Positions 25,438-33,888 of a stretch of 49,527 nt of DNA are shown piece after piece (the stretch's first letter is position 1; each line of letters begins with the position of its first letter). The stretch is from Flavobacteriales bacterium (lineage in GTDB: Bacteria; Bacteroidota; Bacteroidia; Flavobacteriales_F; PHOS-HE28). The notes under the pieces were generated by a model that saw only the letters and a program-made list of their open reading frames with translations, made no database searches and was not told the DNA's origin. The stretch covers positions 1 through 49,527 of the forward strand of contig JAEUTC010000138.1 in the NCBI GenBank assembly GCA_016787985.1. Direction: 5' to 3'. The position numbers and the translations under genes were made by a program.

Positions 25438-26460
25438 TCATCGCTCATTGTGACCAACGCCCCGAATCGTGGATAGGCCACCGGCCGTGTCCTGATAAAC
25501 AATAGTGAACTCAATTTTATGTGCAGGGGTTGACCTTAAAGTATCGACATGCAGAATGAAGGAGCCCTCTTTGCTTTGCACCTTTTCGTTCACTTTGATC
25601 TTCATCGAGTCCACCGTCAGGCTTACCCACACCGCAGGTTGCTTGGGTACACTGCCGCGCAACTGATACTGTTTGCTCTTGCCGGGCAGTACCAACTCTG
25701 CCCACGCAGGAGATGCCATACGGCGAAGCCGCACCAGTTCGGTCGCATCGGCGCCCTTTCTCTTCTGGACCTCCGCATAGCTGACGTAAGTGACGGATAC
25801 CGCTACGGACAAGACTGTGAGCAGCATCATAGCCTTGGCCCATCTCAGCCAGTAGCCGATCCGTTGCGTGAAGAGGTCAACCACTCGCTGGCAATCCTCC
25901 CAACTGCTGGGATGGAATGGGCGAGAGCCAGGGAGTTGCGCCAATGCACAGAAGAAACGTGCGAGTAGGACCAAGGGAACTGGTAAGAGTATGGCAACAT
26001 ATTCCCACCCTTCATCCAGCTCCAGTGCCAACGCGGCGCCGGCGGCTGCCGCCGGCACCAAGGTTTGAAGCCATAGGACGAACGTATCCGTGCTCTTCAC
26101 CTGGGCTTGCAGGTTGGCATAGGCCGAATCAACCAAACTGAAGCCACGTGCCAGCCAATATTCCTTGGTGATCTCGGTGACCTTCGGGGTGGGAAGCTCA
26201 GGGAAGTCACCTGACGGTCGGCTGCTTGCCACCTCATCCAGTAAAGGGTGGTAGTTGAATGAGTGCCCACGACTGCAGGTCAGTCGATGTTCCTTGAATT
26301 CGGGTCCCTTGAACTCCTTCTTCCCTTCGTTGATCGCCTTCACACCCGGTGCACCCTGCACAGGTGTTGGCAAACAGACCAATTCAGGGCAGGCCACCAC
26401 CTGGCCACCGTTGTTGGCAACGACACCTTTACAGTTATACCAAACGATGTGTTCTTTCAT
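25438..26460 (-). CDS. Membrane protein with N-terminal Cys cluster, unknown function
   Basis: The protein is 340 residues. Near the start, C10, C24, C29 and C62-x-x-x-H66 (LTCSRGHSF) could form a zinc-binding unit. Three hydrophobic segments follow at about 125-147, 150-172 and 205-227. The last 110 residues are soluble and strand-rich (WAELVLPGKSKQYQLRGSVP). I recognise no family. It is the last of four minus-strand envelope genes ending here. The first gene of the defence-type operon starts 260 bp further on, in the same direction. A metal-binding cytoplasmic face with a membrane anchor would suit a sensor, but that is guesswork. Confidence 0.7.
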   Translation of the reverse strand: MKEHIVWYNCKGVVANNGGQVVACPELVCLPTPVQGAPGVKAINEGKKEFKGPEFKEHRLTCSRGHSFNYHPLLDEVASSRPSGDFPELPTPKVTEITKEYWLARGFSLVDSAYANLQAQVKSTDTFVLWLQTLVPAAAAGAALALELDEGWEYVAILLPVPLVLLARFFCALAQLPGSRPFHPSSWEDCQRVVDLFTQRIGYWLRWAKAMMLLTVLSVAVSVTYVSYAEVQKRKGADATELVRLRRMASPAWAELVLPGKSKQYQLRGSVPKQPAVWVSLTVDSMKIKVNEKVQSKEGSFILHVDTLRSTPAHKIEFTIVYQDTAGGLSTIRGVGHNER

Positions 26461-26505
26461 GTGTAGAACAGGCTATCTGGGTCGGAACAAGGCGGTCACC
26501 GTTGT

Positions 26506-27243
26506 TCAAGGTTGGAGGAATACAACCTGTACCACGTTGCTCTGTTTTGTACCACACAGGGTCTGGACGTAGATCGTATCCGGGTCAGATAGGCCGGGCG
26601 AGAACAGATCGAGCGTGGCCTCATAGTCATTGCTTCTATTCGTAAGGAGCAATGGTGCTGTGGTGAAATTCCCTACGGGAACATCTTCACCATCCACTCG
26701 ATGCCACGCACGGAAGCTCAATGGCAGTCCCGTGCTGTGATACCCTGTGGATCTATATAAGTGGACACTGAGCGTCATGATGTGATCAGTGGAATCAAAC
26801 ACGGCTGCGTTGGTATGCAGCGCAAGTGTGTCCGGGTAGGCCTCCGTTGTGATGATATTCGACTGCGAACTGTACTGCGCGCTACTCACCCAAGTCGTGA
26901 AGGACACAGGCCCCGGGGTGCGTCCGGGGATCCATCGCACTACAGCGGTCCCGGCCTCATCTGCGGCGACCACTAACTCCAATGGCGCTGCTGCACTCGC
27001 ACCTGGACTAAGCCATCGACCCGAAGTGGTCGTGAAATGAACGATGCGGTCGTTCGCAAAATCTTCTTCCTTCAGCGTAACACTCATCTCCACGACCGTA
27101 GAGCTATCCGCCGCGACCCCACCCGTAGGCAGCGTATGGCTGTAGAGTCCATCTACCGGATACTGCTCTGGCGCCTCCTTCTTACAGGCTACCGTAAAGG
27201 TGAGCAGCGTCCACAGAATAATGGGCTGTTTGAAGTTTGTCAT
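26506..27243 (-). CDS. Lipoprotein with Ig-like domains
   Basis: The protein is 245 residues from the ATG at 27243, which overlaps the upstream stop by 4 bp (ATGA); an ATG at 27249 is also possible. A hydrophobic start (IILWTLLTFTVACKK) ends in a lipobox cysteine, so it should be lipid-anchored. The body is strand-rich with repeated Ig-like patterns (VVEMSVTLKEEDF, TAVVRWIPGRTPGPVSFTTWV, MTLSVHLYRSTGYHS). No catalytic residues are recognised. It is probably an outer-membrane or surface lipoprotein working with the neighbouring outer-membrane protein, to judge by the compact gene order. Confidence 0.7.
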   Translation of the reverse strand: MTNFKQPIILWTLLTFTVACKKEAPEQYPVDGLYSHTLPTGGVAADSSTVVEMSVTLKEEDFANDRIVHFTTTSGRWLSPGASAAAPLELVVAADEAGTAVVRWIPGRTPGPVSFTTWVSSAQYSSQSNIITTEAYPDTLALHTNAAVFDSTDHIMTLSVHLYRSTGYHSTGLPLSFRAWHRVDGEDVPVGNFTTAPLLLTNRSNDYEATLDLFSPGLSDPDTIYVQTLCGTKQSNVVQVVFLQP

Positions 27244-27626
27244 TGACATTGGACTCGGTATTTCATCACGACCTCTTTCGTATTTCCTTCATCGGCCATG
27301 TCGATTACCGTGTAACGGATATCGAACCACTTGTCCGCACCACCCGGACCGAGATCATAAGTGACCGGAAATGTGCTGCCATCCTGCAGCCTTCCGATTT
27401 CCAATTCGAGCAACACTCCAGACGGCGGGGTAAGCGATCGGCGCTTCGCAGAAATCTTGTGGAGCTTCGCATTTGTGGACCATTCCACCTCAGCGCGCAG
27501 CAGAACCTTCGCCACGATGCCATCACCATCAACAGTCACTTTAAGCCTGTCAGTCATTTGTCCGCTGGACATGTCTAGCCGGCGGCAAGCGCCGCTTTCT
27601 ATCGTCAAACTTTTGAAATGTCCCAT
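27240..27626 (-). CDS. Small protein of unknown function in the envelope cluster
   Basis: The protein is 128 residues. No signal peptide or membrane helix is visible. It is strand-rich, with an early SGACRRLDMSSGQMTDRLKV and a late WFDIRYTVIDMADEGN. No family is recognised. It starts 3 bp after the stop of the outer-membrane protein gene and overlaps the lipoprotein start by 4 bp, so it is translated with both. The lack of an export signal between two exported neighbours is odd; it may act in the cytoplasm or use another route. Confidence 0.6.
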   Translation of the reverse strand: MGHFKSLTIESGACRRLDMSSGQMTDRLKVTVDGDGIVAKVLLRAEVEWSTNAKLHKISAKRRSLTPPSGVLLELEIGRLQDGSTFPVTYDLGPGGADKWFDIRYTVIDMADEGNTKEVVMKYRVQCQ

Positions 27627-27629
27627 GGT

Positions 27630-29393
27630 TCAGTCCTCAGTTATGATCCTCGCTGCACGCGCCGCAGAAAGATCGGTTATGTATCCCTTCAGATCGATAT
27701 CGATACTTAAGCCAACGAAAATGTTCGCTTGGACGTTGAGATCAGTACGCAATGGATGGGGATCCTCCATGCGTGTCCATACAGCTCCTATGTTGAAGCG
27801 AAGCATGTTATCGAGGCGCATGCCCATTCCGGTGACCATACCGATCCTATTCCCTATCACTCCTTTGAACTCCGGTTTTTCTTCAGTGAAGTTGTTCGCC
27901 GTAATACCGAGGTTGATGGATAGTGCGGTCGCAAACCCCGATCGGGTTGCAAAGAGCTTCCGATTGCTCCTGAAAATGCTATATGGGACTTCCCTATTTA
28001 TCGGCACCGGATGGAACTGTACACCATAGAATGTCATGAACGAGGATGGTACATACCTTCCAAAGGGTACCGCCAGCCCAACATCAGGCGCCAGGTACCA
28101 TTCCGCCCGAGTTAGGAACGTGCCGTTCGTGTTCGCGCTCATAGCAATCTCAGAAGACACCTGCAGATCAAGCTTTATAACCGCCGCAAGGACTTCCTTC
28201 TGCATCACCAATATGCTCGCACCCAAGTCCCCAAACATTTGTGCATTCTCACGCATCTTGGCAGCCACCAAGCCTGCTACTTTGAGCACCACATCAAGTT
28301 CCGTCCGACGCCTTTCCAATGCAGAGATACGTTTGCTGTTCTTCTTCTCAGCAGCTTTTGCTACTCGCAACTCCTCCTTCCGTATCTCGTCCTCCTTCCT
28401 CCATCGCTTCATGGCTCCAACCAGCACATTCAAGTTCTCCTTCAAATTGAGCACTCTAGTATCAATGCTCGTGAATGATGTGGCGTTCGCCTGCCATGCA
28501 GAAAGACCATTGCTTCCATCGAAGCGGATACTACCCTCCACTATTTCGGATGCCCGCACCGCAGCTGAGAGTGAATCAGCCATTGCGATCCACGCGCTGA
28601 ATTCCGAATCATCTAGATTTCTAAGGTCGGCTACTCCGGCATTCTCAATCTCCAGATACTTCTCAAACAAATCCTTACTGGGAATGGTCATGGCCTTATC
28701 TAGTCCCTCGACAATAGCTGTGCTCCCCGTGACCGTTGCATTAGGGTCTTTCCTTTTCGCTGTGGCCCGGACCTCTTCATCAAAACGGCTGAATTCATCC
28801 CCTAAGATTGTTTTGATGCGCTTCTGTAGCTCGTCCGCATCCTTAGTCGTAGCAAGACTGGCTAGGTTGTTCGCGAGATACCGTGGCAGTCGGGTCCGCA
28901 ACTCGAGGATCATACTATCCCGTTCTCGGATCGGAAAAGCTTTGCCCAGAGTGAAGCAGAAGCGATAACGGGCATTCGGCTCCAATTGAGGGACCTCCAC
29001 ATGAGGGGTTTCACCAGGAATTGCCGGTTTGTAGGTCCAGACAAGCATGCAGTTCGATGAATCACAATCCTTGCAGGCGAGCTGGCAATCCGGCTTGCAG
29101 CATTTCATGTTCAATGGATCCGCTACCTTGCTGTAAGCATAATCCTGCTTCGTCATTTTCCGCACGCGCATCGTCAGGCAGCGCAGGTCGGGCGCATTAT
29201 CAATCTGCAAGGAGAACGGCACATCAAATGGCAGGTTCCTCTTGTTGGGGCTCAGGTATTGAGTGTCAGCAGGCTCAATGGCCATGGTCTTCAAGTCTAG
29301 AGACCACTTGCTACCATCGGGATACCCCCGCACCTTTTGACCGACGACCCAAGTGCTCCAAAATCCGACGAGGAGCACAAGGGTGCACCTCAT
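27630..29393 (-). CDS. Outer-membrane-type protein with coiled coil and predicted C-terminal barrel
   Basis: The protein is 587 residues from the ATG at 29393 (MRCTLVLLVGFWSTWVVGQ, a good signal peptide). Upstream in-frame codons would place 50 unlikely residues before it. A Cys-rich segment (KCCKPDCQLACKDCDSSNC) comes early. A long helical stretch with a charged coiled coil (KRWRKEDEIRKEELRVAKAA) lies in the middle. The last 170 residues alternate in the manner of a beta-barrel (WYLAPDVGLAVPFGRY, NRIGMVTGMGMRLDNM, LRFNIGAVWTRM). I infer an outer-membrane protein. It heads the four-gene envelope cluster. Confidence 0.65.
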   Translation of the reverse strand: MRCTLVLLVGFWSTWVVGQKVRGYPDGSKWSLDLKTMAIEPADTQYLSPNKRNLPFDVPFSLQIDNAPDLRCLTMRVRKMTKQDYAYSKVADPLNMKCCKPDCQLACKDCDSSNCMLVWTYKPAIPGETPHVEVPQLEPNARYRFCFTLGKAFPIRERDSMILELRTRLPRYLANNLASLATTKDADELQKRIKTILGDEFSRFDEEVRATAKRKDPNATVTGSTAIVEGLDKAMTIPSKDLFEKYLEIENAGVADLRNLDDSEFSAWIAMADSLSAAVRASEIVEGSIRFDGSNGLSAWQANATSFTSIDTRVLNLKENLNVLVGAMKRWRKEDEIRKEELRVAKAAEKKNSKRISALERRRTELDVVLKVAGLVAAKMRENAQMFGDLGASILVMQKEVLAAVIKLDLQVSSEIAMSANTNGTFLTRAEWYLAPDVGLAVPFGRYVPSSFMTFYGVQFHPVPINREVPYSIFRSNRKLFATRSGFATALSINLGITANNFTEEKPEFKGVIGNRIGMVTGMGMRLDNMLRFNIGAVWTRMEDPHPLRTDLNVQANIFVGLSIDIDLKGYITDLSAARAARIITED

Positions 29394-29565
29394 AGCGTGG
29401 TTCCGGTCTCTTCGATCCAATCGGGCCCACTGGAAGCCGACATTATTCATCCGAGTTGTTCGCATGCTATGACTCTTTAGGGAAGTGGGTACGGGTGGTT
29501 CCTTTGTTTCATTTTCTACCTCGCGCATCCGCGCTTTGTCCAAGTCGCATGGGCGCCTTTATCTA

Positions 29566-30717
29566 TCAATCCACCTCCACCTCCACCCAAACACACGCAT
29601 GGTCACTGGCCTGCTGGTGCTGCCCTGTCATCTCAGGGTACGTGTCCCATTTGTCGGGCGGGCTCTTGCGGTCGCCCCATAGCCCTTCGCGGAAAAGGCC
29701 ACCGGCAGTTACCTTGTTAGCCAAGCTCTTGGAGAGGAAGATGTAGTCCAGGCGATCGCTCAGGCCACAGCTGTCGTAAGAGCCTGGGCGTTCCCCATAG
29801 TCAAATGCTCCCAGCGACCAACAGTCCACTAGCGGGCTGTTGTTGCTATAGAGGGGTGCGAGGTTCTCGGCTTGGGTCTTGCCAGCTTGGGGTCCCTCAT
29901 TCAGGTCACCCAGCACCACCACATGTTTGCCTTGGGCCACCAGACCATCCACGATGGCGCGCACGGCCGTGGCCTGCCGCAGGCGCTTGTCTCCGCCCCC
30001 GCCGCTCTTCGACTTGAAGTGGTTGACCAGCACGTGGATGTGGTTGCCGCCTGGCGTGCGCACTTCGTATTGCGGACAGTCGCGACTGAACACGATGCCC
30101 TTATCGTCTTCCAGGTCCACGTTGCTGCGGATATTCTCGATGACGAAGCCGGGTTTGGTGATGAGGCCCACGTCGATGCCGCGGTCATCGTTGCCGTCCA
30201 GCACCATCACGTGCTTGTAATGCCCCTGGAGCATATCGTCGCGGAACCGCACCAGGTTGGGCCGGTTCTCGGCTTCCACGATGCCGAAGATGTGAGCGTC
30301 CACATCGCGGATGACCCGCGCGGTGGTCTGGAAGCCGACCTCATCCACGGTCTCGGTGGCCAGTTCCACCCAGCCCACCCAGTCGGCCCGACCGTTGGCC
30401 GTTATGTATACCGGATCGGTAGCTTCCTTCGGCTGCACATCGAATTTGCCGCGGTTCTTGCGCAGCCAGGCCCATTCCGGGTCCGTGCTATTGCGCTTGC
30501 GCAGCACGCCTTGGTCATTCTTCCGGTAGATGTCGAGTTTTTCGAGCAGCACCAGCATCCGCCGTTTATCGGCTGCCGAGTACGTTTCCTTCCCGAACAG
30601 TTCATTCACCTCGGCATGCGCTGCCAAGTACGGCGCAGCAACACTCATGTCCGTAAAGCCGAAGGCCTTGGGCCGAGCATAGAGGTTCTCTACGTTGAAG
30701 CTGGCGATCTTGATCAT
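29566..30717 (-). CDS. Endonuclease/exonuclease/phosphatase (DNase I fold) family protein
   Basis: The protein is 383 residues. Family motifs are clear: IASFNVENLY at the start, FGIVEAENR (catalytic glutamate), HVLVNHFKSKSGGGGDKR, VVVLGDLNEGP and a final QQASDHACVWVEV. The fold hydrolyses phosphodiester bonds in nucleic acids or phospholipids, or phosphate esters; the substrate cannot be told from sequence. No signal peptide is seen, so it is likely cytoplasmic. It lies 34 bp after the lipoprotein gene at 30752 in the same direction and may share its transcript. Confidence 0.88.
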   Translation of the reverse strand: MIKIASFNVENLYARPKAFGFTDMSVAAPYLAAHAEVNELFGKETYSAADKRRMLVLLEKLDIYRKNDQGVLRKRNSTDPEWAWLRKNRGKFDVQPKEATDPVYITANGRADWVGWVELATETVDEVGFQTTARVIRDVDAHIFGIVEAENRPNLVRFRDDMLQGHYKHVMVLDGNDDRGIDVGLITKPGFVIENIRSNVDLEDDKGIVFSRDCPQYEVRTPGGNHIHVLVNHFKSKSGGGGDKRLRQATAVRAIVDGLVAQGKHVVVLGDLNEGPQAGKTQAENLAPLYSNNSPLVDCWSLGAFDYGERPGSYDSCGLSDRLDYIFLSKSLANKVTAGGLFREGLWGDRKSPPDKWDTYPEMTGQHQQASDHACVWVEVEVD

Positions 30718-30751
30718 GGTGGTGGGGATCGGGGAAAAGGAATGACGGCCC

Positions 30752-32560
30752 TTAGTGCGGCATATTGATGGGTTTGAATGTCAACACCTGCACCATGTCC
30801 GGCAAGCGACGGCCGGTGCATGCACAGAGCAGGCGTGCCAGATCCTGTTGGCGACGCTCCAGATCACCGAACGTGTGCGGTGTATTGCTCACCGGATCGT
30901 TCATGGTGAACCCGGTGAGGAAGCGCGATAAGGGTGCTTCGGTGCCGAAGGCCGGGGTACCCACATGCAGGAAGGTGGTGCCGGTTTCACCGCCGTGGCA
31001 GCCACTGCATGTGCCCAAGGAAAAGAGGTGCCGGTTAGCAGGGTCCGTGATCTGGCCGGGTGCGGCGTTCCAGATGCCGTTGAACTCCGTGTGGGATTTT
31101 CCACCGAGGAACGGTGCGCCGTTGAAGGTCAAGGGGACCGTCGAGTTGCTGGGGAAGACCGTATTCACCCAGTTCGCCAGGACGGTGACATCCGCCGCAT
31201 TGCCAGCGGGATTGGCCCGTGCGTTGAACTTCTTCGCGGGTTCATTCACCACGGGTGCTTGGATCAAGTGGTGCGAGGTCGCATCCACGTGGAACTCGCG
31301 CAATTCCCAAGGACTACCAAGGGCGATCTCATTGGTACGGATCTGGTTGATGGCACTACCGTTCGGTTTGGTCGGGTCAGCATTCGCGGCGGCGAAAACA
31401 TCCGTGATGGCCTGCAAGGCGGTGTTGTACTCCGGGCTGCCGAGGGTGAGGGTGCGCAGGTCATACCACTTCCGTGCGTAGCCCACGAGCGTGCCGCACT
31501 TGTTGATGGGGATGCCGTATTCGAAGATGACAGTGAAAGCGGTAGGACTGCAGGTACTGGACAGCACCTCGAACACGAAGCGACCTTCGCCCGCATTGGT
31601 TACGCTGTAGCCGGTGTTGCCACGCAGATCAAGCCGGTTGACGATTGCGGTAAGCTTGAAGGGCGCTTTGGCTAAGTCGAGGTCTTTGCTCTCCCAATCG
31701 TTCTCATCGAAACTTCCTGGTGCTGCGCCACTGGCAATGACCCATGGCCGGATGACATCGGTGAAGATGCGTGTGCGCGCCGGCACCGCGTCACTGTTGA
31801 CGGTCTGTGGCTCCATCCATTGTCTAAGCCAATTCTTCACGAAGTCCTGTGGAGCAACCCCGCTGGCTGCTTCGTTGGCCATATCGCTCATGAGCTTGCC
31901 GAAGGTCCATGCGCCTGTTCCATTGGGTCGTGTGCACGGTTGTGAGGTGCGGTCCACATCCTCCACCACGCCGAGGTCGGTCACCATGATGGAGTGGGGA
32001 ATGCTCACATCCGAAACGGGTGTGCAGAGAGTAGGGAATGGAATGCGCACACGGCCACCCTTGTTGAACAGGTCCTTGTCGAACGGGCGCATCCCTTTAA
32101 GCTGGCCCTGTGCATCAACACGTTCACGACCCACGAAGACCGGTTGCGCGGCAAGGGCCTTGTTCGTACTTTCACTCGTCTTTTCAAGCAGTTGCTCGGT
32201 GGCGAGTCGATCCTCCTGTAGGGCCACGGTGAACACGCCATCTCCAGGGATGGAGTCACCTCCGAGTCCATCATCACGTAGGGTCATCTTTTCTTCTGCC
32301 ACCATGATCGCGTGGAACTGGTCTTTGATCACCCCTTTTCCGAAATCGGCAAAGACGAAGACATTCCCATTGGGGTCGTCAGCCTTCATCTGGATCTCAA
32401 TGGTCCTTGCAATAGGCGGGGCCATGGTCAACGCAGGGTCCACCTCGGTTGTTGGCACAGTTGCGGGTTCAGGCTTTTCGCCGCATCCTGTCGCGACTGC
32501 CCAGAGTGATGCTAGGAGGAAGTTTGCCAGTAGGTAACACGAAGTTGACTTGGGGCTCAT
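30752..32560 (-). CDS. Lipoprotein with a CxxCH haem-like motif near its end
   Basis: The protein is 602 residues from the ATG at 32560. A lipoprotein signal (YLLANFLLASLWAVATGC, cysteine 26) is clear, and upstream in-frame codons give no sensible sequence. An early region (DPNGNVFVFADFGKG, LRDDGLGGDSIPGDGVFTV) resembles extracellular domains that often precede larger modules. Near the end, LGTCSGCHGGETGTTFLHV is a cytochrome c-like haem attachment motif (CxxCH), but the usual compact cytochrome fold is not obvious around it. The middle (VNRLDLRG, GRFVFEVLSS) is unknown. It may be an exported redox or surface protein. A DNase I-fold gene follows after 34 bp. Confidence 0.7.
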   Translation of the reverse strand: MSPKSTSCYLLANFLLASLWAVATGCGEKPEPATVPTTEVDPALTMAPPIARTIEIQMKADDPNGNVFVFADFGKGVIKDQFHAIMVAEEKMTLRDDGLGGDSIPGDGVFTVALQEDRLATEQLLEKTSESTNKALAAQPVFVGRERVDAQGQLKGMRPFDKDLFNKGGRVRIPFPTLCTPVSDVSIPHSIMVTDLGVVEDVDRTSQPCTRPNGTGAWTFGKLMSDMANEAASGVAPQDFVKNWLRQWMEPQTVNSDAVPARTRIFTDVIRPWVIASGAAPGSFDENDWESKDLDLAKAPFKLTAIVNRLDLRGNTGYSVTNAGEGRFVFEVLSSTCSPTAFTVIFEYGIPINKCGTLVGYARKWYDLRTLTLGSPEYNTALQAITDVFAAANADPTKPNGSAINQIRTNEIALGSPWELREFHVDATSHHLIQAPVVNEPAKKFNARANPAGNAADVTVLANWVNTVFPSNSTVPLTFNGAPFLGGKSHTEFNGIWNAAPGQITDPANRHLFSLGTCSGCHGGETGTTFLHVGTPAFGTEAPLSRFLTGFTMNDPVSNTPHTFGDLERRQQDLARLLCACTGRRLPDMVQVLTFKPINMPH

Positions 32561-33010
32561 GGTGTTCGCTTGTTGGTGGAATCTTGGAAGCACTCGGTAG
32601 TTAGCTGGTGTCGCGGTAGCGCGCGCGCTGCAATTCGGTGATCGGCGATCCTGGGGCGGTCGCAGTTGGGAGCGGTCACGGTATTGAAGTACAACTCTGC
32701 ATGTTGTTGTTCGGCCTCCCCACCACCGCGCTGCACCCACCCGAGTTCGCGGGAGAGCTCGTTCGGGTGGGGCAGCGGTCGCAGCCTTGGTGTGGGGTCC
32801 CAACCAAGGCCGGTCGATCGGTGGTCGTGGTCAGCCTTGCCTGAACCCTTCGGTCGCTTGGGCGCGGCCGTGGGTCGCGCAGGCCGCATGCGCAGCGCGC
32901 TGGCCTTGGTGCGGTGGGTGAGCAATGGCATGGTGGTGGTCTCTACCTCTACTGTTCGCACACCGTGCACGAACAGCGCCCCAAACCTCTCCGCTTCCGC
33001 ACCCACGCCC
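32561..33010. other. Intergenic region rich in inverted repeats, no gene supported
   Basis: About 450 bases upstream of the CxxCH lipoprotein gene carry open frames on both strands, but none gives a family match or convincing protein. Two hairpins lie close together: CCCACCCGA/TCGGGTGGG (32736-32744 with 32763-32771) and GCCTTGGT...ACCAAGGC (32784-32791 with 32803-32810), the latter extended by TGGG/CCCA inside. A direct-repeat copy follows at 33011. It may be a structured RNA, a mobile repeat or an eroded gene. Confidence 0.35.
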
Positions 33011-33055
33011 AAGCGCCGAGGGGGGGCGATCCACCGGGGTGCTCCCCGCAATTCA
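33011..33055 (+). repeat. 45-bp direct repeat, copy 1
   Basis: This begins AAGCGCC, holds a run of G, and continues GCGATCCACCGGGG, then TGCTCCCCGCAATTCA. It matches 35066-35110 at all but one of 45 positions (G/A at position 9) in the same orientation. The pair flanks two minus-strand envelope genes. Its centre is itself partly palindromic (CCGGGGTGCTCCCCG). Confidence 0.85.
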
Positions 33056-33138
33056 CCCGGGGGCTTCAGATTCCGTTCGGTGCGAACGGGTTGCTCGCCA
33101 ATATTGGGAGTTCAGCAGACTGATGCTAATGGAACAAC

Positions 33139-33816
33139 TCAATGTGCGCGTAGCTTCTGCGACAGTGGCCCTAAAATCCACATGAATGCCGCCAATAAGC
33201 CAGCCAAGCATCCGAGCAAGAAATTGGTCTCATCGCTTTTTCCCAAAGCATACTCCTTCGTGAGGTAGAGTGTCATACCCGTAAAAGCCAGCGCGAGAAC
33301 CCTTCGGACGTGGCGCACCCCCGGTTCTTCGATCAGGAGGCCGATCTCAAGGATCGCGTTGGTAGCAAGAACCAGCAGGCCTAGATGGGTCAACCGTTTC
33401 ATAGCTAGACTTAGCGGATGATCGACCACTTTCCCCGTGAGTGCATCCATAGCGCTCTCCTGCGCTGGCACCAGGTAGTCGAGTACGTTCAGGAATTGGA
33501 TGTCGGGGCCAGCGAAGTCAACTAGTATCAGGATCACGAGCGTGGCTGTCCCGATAGCGATGAAATCGCCGACGAGCATGATATACCACTCAATTATGCT
33601 CCTGCACTCATAGACCCGCTTCGCTTTATTGGGATCGACCTCATCCTCATCCACGACTTTGTAACTGAACGAGAACACTTCACCGATCAAGACACCTAGG
33701 GTGTAGAAGTACTTTCCAAGTCTGGAACTGGTCAGTCGGTTCCAACTGTTCTTCAAGAACGTCATGATGCTCATTCTTCTTTGTGATTCTTTATCGTTCG
33801 GAACATCCGAACCCAT
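33139..33816 (-). CDS. Integral membrane protein of unknown function
   Basis: The protein is 225 residues from the ATG at 33816; ATGs at 33774 and 33765 (MTFLKNSWNRL) are equally plausible starts. About four hydrophobic helices are visible: WYIMLVGDFIAIGTATLVIL, LGLLVLATNAILEIGLLI, VLALAFTGMTLYLT and NFLLGCLAGLLAAFMWIL. A charged segment (YKVVDEDEVDPNKAKRVYE) precedes the first. No family is recognised. With the next gene upstream it lies between two copies of a 45-bp direct repeat. Confidence 0.65.
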   Translation of the reverse strand: MGSDVPNDKESQRRMSIMTFLKNSWNRLTSSRLGKYFYTLGVLIGEVFSFSYKVVDEDEVDPNKAKRVYECRSIIEWYIMLVGDFIAIGTATLVILILVDFAGPDIQFLNVLDYLVPAQESAMDALTGKVVDHPLSLAMKRLTHLGLLVLATNAILEIGLLIEEPGVRHVRRVLALAFTGMTLYLTKEYALGKSDETNFLLGCLAGLLAAFMWILGPLSQKLRAH

Positions 33817-33888
33817 TCAGATGAACCATTCCTGTCTTGATGCCCTGCGGACCCTTTTCAAACGACATCCGCTTAGATGAGCTTTTGA

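Noticed and set aside
32557..33051. A minus-strand gene upstream of the CxxCH lipoprotein
   Set aside because: Its translation begins inside the 45-bp repeat and has no family features. The same repeat also makes a false start before the gene at 35031.
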